Assembly (NCBI GenBank): GCA_002713825.1
Contig: PAUU01000062.1
Coordinates: 1 to 16,728, forward strand
DNA: 16,728 bases
Direction of reading: 5' to 3'
Source of the DNA: Acidiferrobacteraceae bacterium
Lineage (GTDB): Bacteria > Pseudomonadota > Gammaproteobacteria > Arenicellales > UBA868
Shown: positions 7,087 to 15,559 of the stretch, piece after piece
Layout: every line of letters starts with the position of its first letter
Position numbering within the stretch: the stretch's first letter is position 1
Position numbers and translations under genes: made by a program
The notes under the pieces: generated by a model
What the model was told of the DNA's origin: nothing
Seen by the model: the letters and a program-made list of their open reading frames with translations, nothing else
Database searches by the model: none

Positions 7087-7332
7087 ATGAGACAGCCCGT
7101 GGGCGGGCCAAAATATAGCCTCAGACCTACTTCCACTAACAGCGTTCGCTTTAATCTACTGGCGTCCATCCCAGATCATCCAAATCCGGCACTAATGACG
7201 GTAGCATTGACGGTAACTTTTCAGGGACGAGAATTACTTCCCGCTATTTCAGTAACTTATGTGGTGATCCCAGGTCTTCCGGGCCCACCAAACTTCAAAC
7301 AGGTCCTGTCTAAAGATATGGGTAAGACCTAG
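7087..7332 (+). CDS. Doubtful small ORF, 81 residues
   Basis: An ATG at 7087 follows GGTGGAG by a few bases and opens a frame of 81 residues rich in proline and beta-branched residues (for example MTVALTVTFQGREL and TYVVIPGLPGPP). No family, signal peptide or catalytic motif was recognised, and it stands alone between the kinase terminator and the hydrolase gene. The frame may be a remnant of a longer gene or a chance open frame. It is listed because the start context is reasonable and nothing else explains the stretch. Confidence 0.25.
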   Translation: MRQPVGGPKYSLRPTSTNSVRFNLLASIPDHPNPALMTVALTVTFQGRELLPAISVTYVVIPGLPGPPNFKQVLSKDMGKT

Positions 7333-7524
7333 TATCAAAGACATCGGCAACGGTTTCGGTAAAAAGGAATTGTTCCCCAGCACTTAGCCCTTATTTGACT
7401 CTCAAATAAAGAAGACTAAAACCCAGTCTAATAAGCTGGGGCGGCAGCAAAGTCTCTACTTGGTAATGAACAACTCTAGGCATTACTATCACCGAATCAA
7501 AATCATAAGAAAGTGAATCTGAGC
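7333..7524. promoter_or_regulatory. Upstream region of the hydrolase gene with a perfect inverted repeat
   Basis: No gene is supported here. The main feature is a perfect 8-bp inverted repeat with a 3-bp spacer, TTATTTGA-CTC-TCAAATAA at 7391-7409, about 115 bp before the hydrolase start. Such symmetric AT-rich sites are typical of dimeric repressor operators, but no regulator gene lies next to it. A weaker CCCAG/CTGGG pair lies between 7420 and 7440. Confidence 0.45.
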
Positions 7525-8391
7525 ATGATTGCACAATACAAGGGGATGGACGCCAGCACGCTGGAGGTTGAATACAATCTCAGGGTGAGACGGGGTCGGG
7601 ATTTTGAGGACTTGGTTCACAGGTGGTTGGATCGTAGCGCGGCACATCGGAATGCCTCCGGCGCTAGCGTTAACTTGGCGTATGGTACGGGAGAGCGAGA
7701 AAAACTGGACTGGTTCCCAGGTGGTGATGCCAATAGTCCCGCGCTGATATTTATCCACGGCGGCTATTGGCAAAGGGGTGACAAAAGTATGTACAGCTTT
7801 GTCAGCGAATCATTTATCAGGCATGGTGTCTCGGTGGCCGTACTGAATTATGATCTGACTCCCTCGGTTCGAATGCCGGAAATCCCATTCCAGATACAAA
7901 AGGCCGTCTCATGGGTCTGGCACAACGCGCCAGACTTGGGTTTCTCCAGGAACCAGCTTTTCGTATCCGGTCACTCCGCAGGGGGCCATCTGACTGCCAG
8001 GATGATGGCAACAGACTGGCCCTCTTTGGATGCCGGCCTGCCTCCAGACCTAATTAGAGGCGGCATACCCATATCGGGACTGTATGAATTGGAGCCGCTA
8101 GTTCATACGTCCATCAACGAAGGGCCCCAGATGGGCATCGCAGAGGCCCGCACTGAAAGCCCGTGCAACATTCCTCCGGTGACAAACGCACCCCAACTCG
8201 TGGCAGTCGGCGGTGGGGAAACCGCCGAATTCCTGCGCCAGTCAGATGACTATGCGAATCAGTACCGCACAAGCGAGAGGCTTATGGAAAGATTCGACGT
8301 TTTAAAGGACGATCACTTTGATGAACTGGAGACGTTGGCTCGGGATGACAGCCTATTCTTTGAAAAAAGTATGCAGCTGATTAACAGCTGA
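7525..8391 (+). CDS. Alpha/beta hydrolase, kynurenine formamidase-like
   Basis: The 288-residue product has the alpha/beta hydrolase landmarks: oxyanion-hole motif HGGYW (78-82), nucleophile elbow GHSAGGH with S151, an acidic residue in the GGGETAEFL segment (about 232) and H264 in KDDHFDEL. HGGYW plus the N-terminal YKGMDASTLEVEYNLR region resemble bacterial arylformamidase (kynurenine formamidase)-like esterases, which hydrolyse N-formyl or ester bonds. I place the start at the ATG at 7525 because relatives begin close to this motif; a GTG at 7513 is an alternative. It is monocistronic and converges with the BKACE gene, 33 bp away. No other tryptophan-degradation gene is present, so its substrate probably belongs to the neighbouring catabolic cluster. 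The fold call is secure, the substrate is not. Confidence 0.85.
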   Translation: MIAQYKGMDASTLEVEYNLRVRRGRDFEDLVHRWLDRSAAHRNASGASVNLAYGTGEREKLDWFPGGDANSPALIFIHGGYWQRGDKSMYSFVSESFIRHGVSVAVLNYDLTPSVRMPEIPFQIQKAVSWVWHNAPDLGFSRNQLFVSGHSAGGHLTARMMATDWPSLDAGLPPDLIRGGIPISGLYELEPLVHTSINEGPQMGIAEARTESPCNIPPVTNAPQLVAVGGGETAEFLRQSDDYANQYRTSERLMERFDVLKDDHFDELETLARDDSLFFEKSMQLINS

Positions 8392-8424
8392 CCTGAGCAT
8401 TAAACAAGGGTGCTTGCAGAGGTC

Positions 8425-9357
8425 CTAAAAGCCGACCTGGTCGCCGCCCTTTAATGCCAACCTTTGTCTGGCTTCATCCGGAGTAGCAATCGTCAAAGAC
8501 AGGTCTTCCAAGATTCGACGGATCTTTGATACCTGCTGCGCGTTGTTTTCCGCCATCTGACCCTTTCCGAGGTACAAACTGTCTTCCAGTCCAACTCGGA
8601 CGTTACCCCCAGAGATCCCAGCCCGGGTGACATAAGGCATTTGGAACCGTCCCGCCGCCAACACGGACCATTCATGGTCTTCACCAAACAGTTTCAGTGC
8701 CATACGGCGCATGTGGATCAGGTTCTCCTCATCCGCTCCAATACCGCCGAGGATGCCAAAGATGGTTTGTACAAAAAGGGGCGGCTTGACCAGACCCCGA
8801 TCGAGGAAATGCGCTAAGTTGTAAAGGTGACCGACATCGTAGCACTCGAACTCAAAACGGGTACCGCAGCCCTCTCCCAGTTTTTCGAGTATGGTCTCGA
8901 TATCCTTGAAGGTGTTTCTGAAGATAAAGTCCCGAGTCATCTCCAGGAATTTCGGCTCCCAGTCATGCCTCCACTCAGGATACTTAGCAAGCAATGGATA
9001 CAGGCCAAAATTCATTGACCCCATGTTCAGTGAGGCCATCTCGGGGCTCGCATGCAAAGCTGCGGCGATCCGCTCATCGACTGTCATGCCGGGTCCACCC
9101 CCGGTTGAAATGTTGATTACCGCATCCGTCTCGGACTTGATTTTCGGCAGGAACTGCATGAACACCGCAGGGTCTGGCGTAGGACGACCATTTCCGGGAT
9201 CGCGGGCATGTAGGTGCAATATGGCAGCGCCTGCATGCGCAGCATCGATGGCCTGACTGGCAATTTCACCCGGGGTAATCGGGAGGTGGTCGGACATGGT
9301 CGGCGTATGTATGCTGCCGGTGACCGCGCAGGTGATGATGACGGGTTTAGTGCTCAT
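8425..9357 (-). CDS. BKACE-family beta-keto acid cleavage enzyme (DUF849)
   Basis: The 310-residue protein belongs to the family of 3-keto-5-aminohexanoate cleavage enzyme (Kce). These TIM-barrel, zinc-dependent enzymes condense a beta-keto acid with acetyl-CoA and release acetoacetate and a new acyl-CoA. Visible signatures are ILHLHARDP with the zinc-binding pair H48 and H50, INISTGGGPGMT, FEFECYDVGHL, the C-terminal GGNVRVGLEDSLYL segment and an ATPDEARQRL tail. The length is normal for the family. Many BKACE members act on different beta-keto acids, so the exact substrate cannot be read from sequence. The gene is divergent from the CMD-family gene (87 bp between starts) and convergent with the hydrolase. 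No good ribosome binding site precedes the ATG. Confidence 0.9.
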   Translation of the reverse strand: MSTKPVIITCAVTGSIHTPTMSDHLPITPGEIASQAIDAAHAGAAILHLHARDPGNGRPTPDPAVFMQFLPKIKSETDAVINISTGGGPGMTVDERIAAALHASPEMASLNMGSMNFGLYPLLAKYPEWRHDWEPKFLEMTRDFIFRNTFKDIETILEKLGEGCGTRFEFECYDVGHLYNLAHFLDRGLVKPPLFVQTIFGILGGIGADEENLIHMRRMALKLFGEDHEWSVLAAGRFQMPYVTRAGISGGNVRVGLEDSLYLGKGQMAENNAQQVSKIRRILEDLSLTIATPDEARQRLALKGGDQVGF

Positions 9358-9444
9358 GTTACGCTGTAATCTGGTATCGCGAAATCAGTATAAACAATCA
9401 CCTGCAATTAGTGTAGGCGAACACCATCAGGGGAGACGAACCAA
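9358..9444. promoter_or_regulatory. Divergent promoter region between BKACE and CMD genes
   Basis: The 87 bp between the two starts must drive both genes. An AGGGGAGA sequence around 9430-9437 is a strong ribosome binding site for the plus-strand gene. I see no clear symmetric operator. Confidence 0.5.
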
Positions 9445-10032
9445 ATGTCGAGACTGCCAGAATTTGATCCGCGAGAGTTGGATGACGCTCAGAAAAACGT
9501 TTACAACATCATCGTTTCTGGACCACGGGGCAAATTTGGTGGCCCGTTTTATGCCCTCATCCATGCACCCGGCTTAGCGGATGCGACCCAGGCACTCGGC
9601 GCCGCTCTTCGATTCAATACCCAACTGACCCCCCAGTATCGTGAGACCGCTATTCTCATTGCTGCGCGGTTCTGGCTAAATGTAGTGGAGTGGGATGCGC
9701 ATGTCCCAATTGCAATTGATGTGGGCGTACCCAGGGAGTGCATTAAGGGAATACTGCACCGGGACATTTCGAATTCAGTTGCCGTGGAATACCGGGTCCT
9801 CCACAGTTTCTGCTGGGAGTTACTGGAACATAAGCAGGTGTCCGACGCCGTCTATTCCGAAACTGCCAAGCGTATTGGGCTAGAGCAGGTGGTGGAGCTG
9901 GTGTCGGTAGTTGGCTATTTCGGGCTGCTCGCCATGCAATTAAACACTTTTCACATTCTGCCCGACCCCAGGGATGGGAAGCCGCCGCCGGAACTGTCGC
10001 TATCAGTGGTCAGCCCGAACGCAGGAGCTTGA
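9445..10032 (+). CDS. Carboxymuconolactone decarboxylase (CMD)-family protein
   Basis: The 195-residue protein carries the CMD-fold core ETAILIAARFWLNVVEWDAH (67-86), in which family members have an A-x(5)-E-W-x-x-H pattern; E82 and H86 are visible. The AhpD-type CxxC redox pair is absent, so it is not a disulfide-dependent peroxidase and is closer to the gamma-carboxymuconolactone decarboxylase branch. Such proteins are often found in catabolic clusters, where few have proven reactions. A strong ribosome binding site (AGGGGAGA) precedes the ATG. Its 3' end overlaps the oppositely oriented thioesterase gene by 23 bp. It is divergent from the BKACE gene, which points to a shared pathway. The family is confident; the reaction is not. 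Confidence 0.85.
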   Translation: MSRLPEFDPRELDDAQKNVYNIIVSGPRGKFGGPFYALIHAPGLADATQALGAALRFNTQLTPQYRETAILIAARFWLNVVEWDAHVPIAIDVGVPRECIKGILHRDISNSVAVEYRVLHSFCWELLEHKQVSDAVYSETAKRIGLEQVVELVSVVGYFGLLAMQLNTFHILPDPRDGKPPPELSLSVVSPNAGA

Positions 10033-10423
10033 CAGTTGAGGTCGCCATTGCGACCAAGTTATCTCCCTGGTGAAGCTCTCCATTGAGGTAGGCGATATTC
10101 CGACCAGCGTGAACCACACGTCCGCTCCCGATAAAACACCCGTTTCGTCCAACCTGCATGAAGCTCGCCTTCATTTCCAGGGTCGCCACTCCATCGCAAA
10201 GGTTGGGCATTCCGATAGCGGCGTAGGCCATGACTGCATCGAGCATCCCTGAAATATAGCCACCCTGAACGATGTCGCCGGAGTGGCAAAAGCGTTCATC
10301 GGTCTCGAACGACATGACGAGGGTGCTTGCGTCCTGATCGAAACCGGTTGCGCGCCCCTGAAGGGTTTCGACTGAAGGGGGCCACTGACTATTGAGGAAC
10401 GATACTATTTCTTCGTTTGTCAT
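10010..10423 (-). CDS. PaaI-like hotdog-fold thioesterase
   Basis: The 137-residue protein has the hotdog pattern of PaaI-type acyl-CoA thioesterases: H47 followed by IVQGGYISGMLDAVMAYA (51-68) with G54, G55 and D62, then TLEMKASFMQ (81-90) and a final ATSTVKLL strand. These enzymes hydrolyse CoA thioesters, often to release trapped CoA in degradation pathways. The start at 10423 is chosen because its ATG overlaps the TGA of the preceding oxidoreductase gene (ATGA); the open frame further upstream lies within that gene. It is the last gene of the aldehyde dehydrogenase operon and overlaps the convergent CMD gene by 23 bp. The substrate is unknown. Confidence 0.88.
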   Translation of the reverse strand: MTNEEIVSFLNSQWPPSVETLQGRATGFDQDASTLVMSFETDERFCHSGDIVQGGYISGMLDAVMAYAAIGMPNLCDGVATLEMKASFMQVGRNGCFIGSGRVVHAGRNIAYLNGELHQGDNLVAMATSTVKLLRSG

Positions 10424-12021
10424 TTCGCGCTCTCTACATGGTCCCGGATGATCTCCTGGGCAGCATTGTGCCCGGGAATTCCGCTTACAGTACCACCTGG
10501 CCAGGTTCCCGAGCCACAAAGATACAGTCCTCGCGTCGGTGTCCTATAGTCTGCGCAGTGAGGTAATGGGCGCAGTCCAAACATTCTTGACGGCAACATG
10601 TCGAGGTGCATGATGTTGGCATCCCGCAGTCCAAACTCGTTTTCCAGGTCCTGGGGGCTCAAGGCTCTGTAATCTATCAAACGATCTTTTAGGTCAGGCA
10701 TGTATTGACTGATGGTTTCTATGCATCGTTTGGCCATGCGGTCACGCTCTGTCTCCCACGAACTCTCAGCCAGTTCCACCGGGGCATGCCAGATATTGCA
10801 ACTCATAATATGCTTACCTTCAGGAGCCATGCCCGGGCTGGTCACAGAAGGAATCAACCCCAAGATGATCGGATGCTCTGAAGGGCGCCCGAATTTCGCA
10901 TCATCATAAGCTCGTTCCATGTAATCTAGACTCGGCGCAAGTCTGAACTGGCAGCTAGCGTATTCCCGTTCGAGCCCGGCTGGAGCGGCAGCAAACGAGG
11001 GCAAGCCTTCCAGTGCCAATGCCAGCTTGAATGCGGATCCCCGGTTGGGGAGCCTGTCCACTTCCTGGCTGAATTCCATTTCATTGTTCGAATCGTCAAG
11101 CAACTCCGAAAGGGTTGTTTTCGGATGCAGGTTGGAAGCAACGCAACTTGTGCGGATGAACTCACCGTTATCAAGCTCGATCCCTTCCACACCTTGTAAT
11201 CCAGAGATAATCCGCACTACCGGAGCCCCAACTCGCACCTCTCCCCCGTAGGCCTCTACACTCGCCTGCATGGCTTTGGTAACCGCACCCATTCCACCCA
11301 CGGGGAGCCCAGTAGACCCTCTTAGGTACTGCTTGCGGGGATCATGGGCTGCGTCAATGCTGGATGACGCCAGGGATAATGGCCGCATAAGGAGTAGGTA
11401 CGCAGTACCGGGTGTATAGGGGCCAGCCAAGTTTGAGGTGGCGCTAATTGCTGCGATCACGGATTTAAGCTGCTCAGATTCAAGCCATCCATCGAGCAGA
11501 TCTTTAAGACTGCCCAATACAATACTGGAGAAAGCCTGTTCATCTTCCGGTGTTTGCAACTTCTGCGTTACCTCAGCAAGGGTCGGTGGTGGCTTAAAAA
11601 GCGAGACACCAAACTTCTTTGCAAACGAATTCAAGTACTCAAAAAATTGTCCGTACGCAGCGATATCATGTTCAGAAAATTTCCGTATTTCCGCGGCAGT
11701 TTTCTCCGGATCTCGCCATGCGACCATTGCCCTGCCATCGGGAAATGGAACAACCAGCGAGGGATCTGGCGGAACAAACCGAAGGCCAAACTTCGCAAGT
11801 TCCAAATCCGCAACCACCTTGGGTTCCAGAGAACCCGGAGAATTCGGCATTGATGCCTTGTAACCCGGCATGAATTCATACTCAGTACTGAGTCCCCCGA
11901 CCCAGTCTCTTTGCTCCAGAACCAATGTTTTCAAACCTGCGCGAGCCAGATATCCAGCACAAGTCAAGCCGTTGTGGCCAGCGCCGATGACAACTACGTC
12001 GTAATCGCTGTTACTGGGCAC
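10420..12021 (-). CDS. PYROXD2/phytoene desaturase-like FAD oxidoreductase
   Basis: The roughly 533-residue protein has an N-terminal Rossmann FAD site, VVVIGAGHNGLTCAGYLARA, with the GxGxxG glycines, followed by E36 at the end of the second strand, and the DWVGGLSTEYEF segment typical of carotenoid-desaturase-like flavoproteins. The C-terminal FAD motif GLYLCGSGTWPGGTVSGIPG lies near residue 500. Most relatives are annotated as PYROXD2-like or phytoene dehydrogenase-related; carotenoid synthesis is unlikely because no other carotenoid gene is nearby. It probably oxidises or isomerises a C=C or C-C bond of the pathway substrate. The start is uncertain: GTG at 12021 has better ribosome binding spacing than TTG at 12027. 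It overlaps the GMC gene end and the thioesterase start. Confidence 0.85.
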   Translation of the reverse strand: MPSNSDYDVVVIGAGHNGLTCAGYLARAGLKTLVLEQRDWVGGLSTEYEFMPGYKASMPNSPGSLEPKVVADLELAKFGLRFVPPDPSLVVPFPDGRAMVAWRDPEKTAAEIRKFSEHDIAAYGQFFEYLNSFAKKFGVSLFKPPPTLAEVTQKLQTPEDEQAFSSIVLGSLKDLLDGWLESEQLKSVIAAISATSNLAGPYTPGTAYLLLMRPLSLASSSIDAAHDPRKQYLRGSTGLPVGGMGAVTKAMQASVEAYGGEVRVGAPVVRIISGLQGVEGIELDNGEFIRTSCVASNLHPKTTLSELLDDSNNEMEFSQEVDRLPNRGSAFKLALALEGLPSFAAAPAGLEREYASCQFRLAPSLDYMERAYDDAKFGRPSEHPIILGLIPSVTSPGMAPEGKHIMSCNIWHAPVELAESSWETERDRMAKRCIETISQYMPDLKDRLIDYRALSPQDLENEFGLRDANIMHLDMLPSRMFGLRPLPHCADYRTPTRGLYLCGSGTWPGGTVSGIPGHNAAQEIIRDHVESAK

Positions 12022-13645
12022 TATCAAAACTCACAGGTTCGGGCGAAAGAGGTGTGTTGCCGAGTATCCGGTCCGCAATCTTCTCTGCAATCATGATAGT
12101 CGGAGCATTGGTATTGCCGCTGGTGATCTCGGGCATGATTGAAGCATCAACCACTCTTAACCCACCAACACTGTGCACTCTGCACTGATGGTCTACCACC
12201 GACTCGTCATCCTGACCCATCCTGCAGGTACCGCAAGGATGCTTGGTCGAACGCAGGGTCTGCTTGATGAAAGCATCCAGCTTGCCTTCCGAAGTTGGTT
12301 TTCCCGGGGCAATCTCATAGCCCAGGAAAGGCGAAAACGCACTGGCACCCAAAATTTCGCGGGTCGTTTCAATGCCTTTTCGCAGCTCGACATAGTCCCG
12401 GGATGATTCCAAGTAGTTGAATAAAATGGAAGGTGGGTCGCAAGGATTAGCGCTTTTCAACTCCACACAGCCACGACTGTTAGAGCGCAACAGGGAGAGG
12501 GCGACCTGGAAACCGTGGGGTTGTTTCGGAGCTCTTCCATCATCATCCACTAACAGCGGAATAAAGAGAAGTTGCAGGTCCGGACGATCAATCCCGATCC
12601 GCGATTTTACGTATCCCGCAATCTCGAAATGATTGGTTGCTCCAGGCCCCTTTCTTGTCAGCAACCACTGCAGGCCAACTAGCATTTTTCGATGGGGCTC
12701 GAGCAACCGGGTATGGCTAACAGGCTGTTCACATGCATACTTGACGCTAACATTCACGTGGTCCTGAAGATTTCGGCCGACACCGGCCAGGTCAAGAACC
12801 GGATCTATGCCGGTATCCAGCAAATGCTCAGCGGGACCAATTCCAGATAACATCAACAGCTTAGGGGAATCGATCGCCCCCGCACTAAGGATGATCTCCC
12901 GCCGACTCCGGATAGAGCGGAAGTTCTCGTCCGAGAAGATCTCTACACCTGTTGCCTGATCACCCTCCAGCACAATTCGTGAGACCGTGCTGTTACATAC
13001 TATATGTAGATTCTTCCTGCTTCGGATCGGGTCCAAGTAAGCGGTTGCAGCACTCTCTCGCTGGCCGTTCCGGATGGTCTGGTCCATGGGCCCGAATCCG
13101 TCTTGGTGCTCGCCATTTACATCTGGATTCCAGCGGTAACCAGATTCCTTGACCGCATCTGCAAATACTCCACAAAGAGGATTGGAGAACTCTGGCGCGA
13201 TAACTGATAGCGGTCCAGAGCCACCCCTGAAGCGACTTTCTCCCTTGCTGAATGTTTCAAGCTTCTTGAAATATGGCAGGCACTGGTCATAAGCCCAGTC
13301 GTCAAAGCCAGTGGACTCTGCCCATTTATCGAAGTCCAGTGAATTGCCGCGCACAAAGCACATGGCGTTAATGGAAGACGAACCGCCAAGTACCCGGCCC
13401 CGGGGACAATGCAGTTGGCGGTTATCCAGGTAGGGCTCCGGATCACCGACAAAATTCTGGTCGTACTTTCTGCTGTTGATGGCATGGGCGAAAGCACTAG
13501 GCATCTTTAGAAAGATACTCTGGTCTCGAGGGCCGGCTTCCAGTAGCAGCACCGATATGTCTGGATCTTCGGAGAGCCTGTTAGCCAGTACGCAGCCGGA
13601 AGATCCTGCTCCTACAATGATGTAGTCATAGTCTTTGCTGGACAT
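12011..13645 (-). CDS. GMC-family FAD-dependent alcohol dehydrogenase
   Basis: The 544-residue flavoprotein shows FAD-binding YIIVGAGSSGCVLANRLSE (8-26), the GMC signature 1 region GRVLGGSSSINAMCFVRG (83-100) and signature 2 SAGAIDSPKLLMLSGIG (254-270). The catalytic pair is H469 in STKHPCGTCRMG and probably N513 in ITSGNTNAPTIMIAEKIAD. It resembles choline dehydrogenase and related primary-alcohol dehydrogenases that give an aldehyde, which the upstream aldehyde dehydrogenase (25 bp before) could oxidise further. The ribosome binding site AGGGGG lies 6 bases before the ATG. Choline is possible but not favoured, since no betaine regulator or choline transporter is present. Polyether or other alcohol substrates are alternatives. 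Confidence 0.92.
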   Translation of the reverse strand: MSSKDYDYIIVGAGSSGCVLANRLSEDPDISVLLLEAGPRDQSIFLKMPSAFAHAINSRKYDQNFVGDPEPYLDNRQLHCPRGRVLGGSSSINAMCFVRGNSLDFDKWAESTGFDDWAYDQCLPYFKKLETFSKGESRFRGGSGPLSVIAPEFSNPLCGVFADAVKESGYRWNPDVNGEHQDGFGPMDQTIRNGQRESAATAYLDPIRSRKNLHIVCNSTVSRIVLEGDQATGVEIFSDENFRSIRSRREIILSAGAIDSPKLLMLSGIGPAEHLLDTGIDPVLDLAGVGRNLQDHVNVSVKYACEQPVSHTRLLEPHRKMLVGLQWLLTRKGPGATNHFEIAGYVKSRIGIDRPDLQLLFIPLLVDDDGRAPKQPHGFQVALSLLRSNSRGCVELKSANPCDPPSILFNYLESSRDYVELRKGIETTREILGASAFSPFLGYEIAPGKPTSEGKLDAFIKQTLRSTKHPCGTCRMGQDDESVVDHQCRVHSVGGLRVVDASIMPEITSGNTNAPTIMIAEKIADRILGNTPLSPEPVSFDSAQ

Positions 13646-13670
13646 GACCGCCCCCTAACCGAAAATATTC

Positions 13671-15134
13671 TCAGAGCCTGACGTTAATCGACTTCAGTTG
13701 GGTATAACTCAAGAGTTCCTGCATACTGCCCTCGCGTCCGGTGCCGCTGGACTTGACTCCGCCAAAAGGGGACCCTAGAGAGAAAGAGACGGGGCCGTTG
13801 ACCTCGACATATCCACATTCCAGGCGACTGGCCATTCGGTGGACGCGTGACAGGTTATTACCCATAATCACTGCAGCTAACCCATAAGGTACGGAGTTGG
13901 CAATTACCAGGGCTTCTTCATCCACTTTCCATTTGAGCACAGTAATCACCGGGCCGTATATCTCTTCCCGGGCAATGCGCATTTCGGGAGTAGCATCGGA
14001 AAAAATCGCAGGAGAGATAAATAATCCCTGCGCCATGTCACCGTCCAAGATAGGGTTGCCACCACATACCAGCGTGGCTCCTTCCGCCAGCCCGGATTCG
14101 ATGTATTCCATGACCTTACGGAACTGAGCCCGATGGCTGATGGATCCCATTTCGGAAGCGGGATCGAAGGGCATGGCAACGTTGACAGCGCGGAACCGTT
14201 TGGCCAGCTCCTCGATAAATTGATCATGCAACGATTCGTGAACCAGCACCCTAGAAGTTGAAGTACAGGAGTGTCCCTGCCACTTAAAGTTCATGCCGCG
14301 TAGCGCCGTAGCCAGACTCAGTTCGAGATCTGCGTCTTCAAAAATGATCATGGGCGTCTTGCCGCCAAGTTCCAACGTCGTGGTCTTAAGAGACTCTGCC
14401 CCTAATCTGAGCGCCATCTTACCGACTTCGGTACTGCCAGTTACAGACATCCTTGGAATTCCCGGATGTTCCATCAAACCTTGTGCAGCCCGGCTATTAC
14501 TGCCACTGATCACGTTGATCACCCCCCTGGGAACAACGTCCTTTACAAGTTCCCCGAAACGCAAAGCCGACAGAGCAGTATGGGGAGAAGGCTTAAGAAT
14601 CACGGTATTACCAGTGAGCAACGGTGCGGCAATCCCTGACCCGAGACTCTGGATGGGGTGGTTAAATGGGAGTAATTTAGCCACGACCCCATAAGGCTCC
14701 AAGCGGGTGTAGTGCAGACTGTTGTCCACCTGAGTCGATTCCCCCTTAAGCTCATTCGCAATACCACAAAAGTAATCAGCCATGAACGCGCCACCCTCCG
14801 CATCGTGACGCATGTGGGAATACACGTTTCCGTTCTCCAGAGAGTCGAGGGCGCCTAGTTCCGCTGAATACTGCCTCAGAATCGCGGCAACTTCCCCCAG
14901 GCACCGCTGGCGGTCGCCGAGCGTGCGCGACGCCCATTCTGGCTGGGCACTCTGTGCCGATCTGACTGCGCGATCCAGGTCTTCGCCGGAGGCGTCAGGA
15001 AATTGCTTTATAACTTGACCGTTCGCAGGATTGATCGTATCCACCATGGCCGCATCAGCCGCATCGCATAATTCTCCATCGATCAGCATCCGGTGTTCTT
15101 GGGAGACGATCGTTTTTAGGTTGATGTCGGACAT
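13671..15134 (-). CDS. NAD(P)-dependent aldehyde dehydrogenase
   Basis: This first gene of the four-gene operon encodes 487 residues with the full ALDH core: N158 in LLPFNHP, K181 in ILKPSPHTALSA, E255 in TTLELGGKTP, catalytic C290 in WQGHSCTSTSR, EEIYGPV and SPFGGVKSSGTGREG. It oxidises an aldehyde to the acid with NAD(P). The cysteine context is QGHSCTS rather than the common GQxC form. The ATG at 15134 follows GGGA by about 7 bases. The gene order ALDH then GMC dehydrogenase strongly suggests sequential alcohol to aldehyde to acid oxidation. The aldehyde substrate cannot be named; a betaine-aldehyde role is one option but is not supported by neighbours. Confidence 0.92.
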   Translation of the reverse strand: MSDINLKTIVSQEHRMLIDGELCDAADAAMVDTINPANGQVIKQFPDASGEDLDRAVRSAQSAQPEWASRTLGDRQRCLGEVAAILRQYSAELGALDSLENGNVYSHMRHDAEGGAFMADYFCGIANELKGESTQVDNSLHYTRLEPYGVVAKLLPFNHPIQSLGSGIAAPLLTGNTVILKPSPHTALSALRFGELVKDVVPRGVINVISGSNSRAAQGLMEHPGIPRMSVTGSTEVGKMALRLGAESLKTTTLELGGKTPMIIFEDADLELSLATALRGMNFKWQGHSCTSTSRVLVHESLHDQFIEELAKRFRAVNVAMPFDPASEMGSISHRAQFRKVMEYIESGLAEGATLVCGGNPILDGDMAQGLFISPAIFSDATPEMRIAREEIYGPVITVLKWKVDEEALVIANSVPYGLAAVIMGNNLSRVHRMASRLECGYVEVNGPVSFSLGSPFGGVKSSGTGREGSMQELLSYTQLKSINVRL

Positions 15135-15209
15135 TTTAAATTCCCAAGATTAGTCTCAGTCTGGATACTGAAATGAAACGCGACCTAAAGCCACCAGAAT
15201 GACTAGCCA

Positions 15210-15229
15210 AACCCTGTTTTGCAAGGGTT
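15210..15229. promoter_or_regulatory. Candidate operator upstream of the aldehyde dehydrogenase operon
   Basis: A perfect 6-bp inverted repeat, AACCCT and AGGGTT, with an 8-bp spacer lies about 75 bp before the operon start. The geometry suits a dimeric regulator such as a LysR-type protein. The only regulator nearby is the broken LysR gene, so the link is inferred and weak. Confidence 0.35.
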
Positions 15230-15539
15230 CGTCTTAGTCAGCACCGAATTTTACGCGGGTTATTTTCTGTCAATCCCCTCCTAGGGAAAACGGCCGCCCT
15301 TTCTCCAGAACGACAGGATTTGCTGCAAAGCCGCTGAGTAAACGCCATGACACAGTAGACCTCACTACTCTATTTTCATATCGTGACTCGCATCAAAAAT
15401 CTAAACTGGGACCAAAAAATACGCCAACCAATTAATGATAATGAAATACGGTACTGACTTGCTACGTGATTATGCAAACTCGTTTATTCGAGCTAAATAT
15501 GCGTACATGTGAGCAGGATCTTTCTATAGATTTGAATAC

Positions 15540-15559
15540 AAAAAGGGGTGAGCACCCCC
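15540..15559 (-). terminator. Rho-independent terminator on the minus strand
   Basis: Read on the minus strand, the stem GGGGT and ACCCC closes around a GCTC tetraloop and is followed by five U residues. This is a compact intrinsic terminator. It would end transcripts coming from the LysR pseudogene side, about 180 bases after its stop, and so insulate the aldehyde dehydrogenase operon. Confidence 0.7.

Noticed and set aside
8891..9256. Plus-strand open frame of 121 codons
   Set aside because: It lies wholly antisense to the BKACE gene, whose family motifs are clear, and has no domain of its own.
11438..11863. Plus-strand open frame of 141 codons
   Set aside because: It is antisense to the FAD oxidoreductase gene and rich in serine and proline as expected for a shadow frame.
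14293..14694. Plus-strand open frame of 133 codons
   Set aside because: It is antisense to the aldehyde dehydrogenase gene around its catalytic region.
12011..15134. Choline to glycine betaine pathway (betA/betB)
   Set aside because: The GMC and ALDH pair fits by family, but no betaine regulator or choline transporter is present, and BKACE, PYROXD2-like and thioesterase neighbours point elsewhere.
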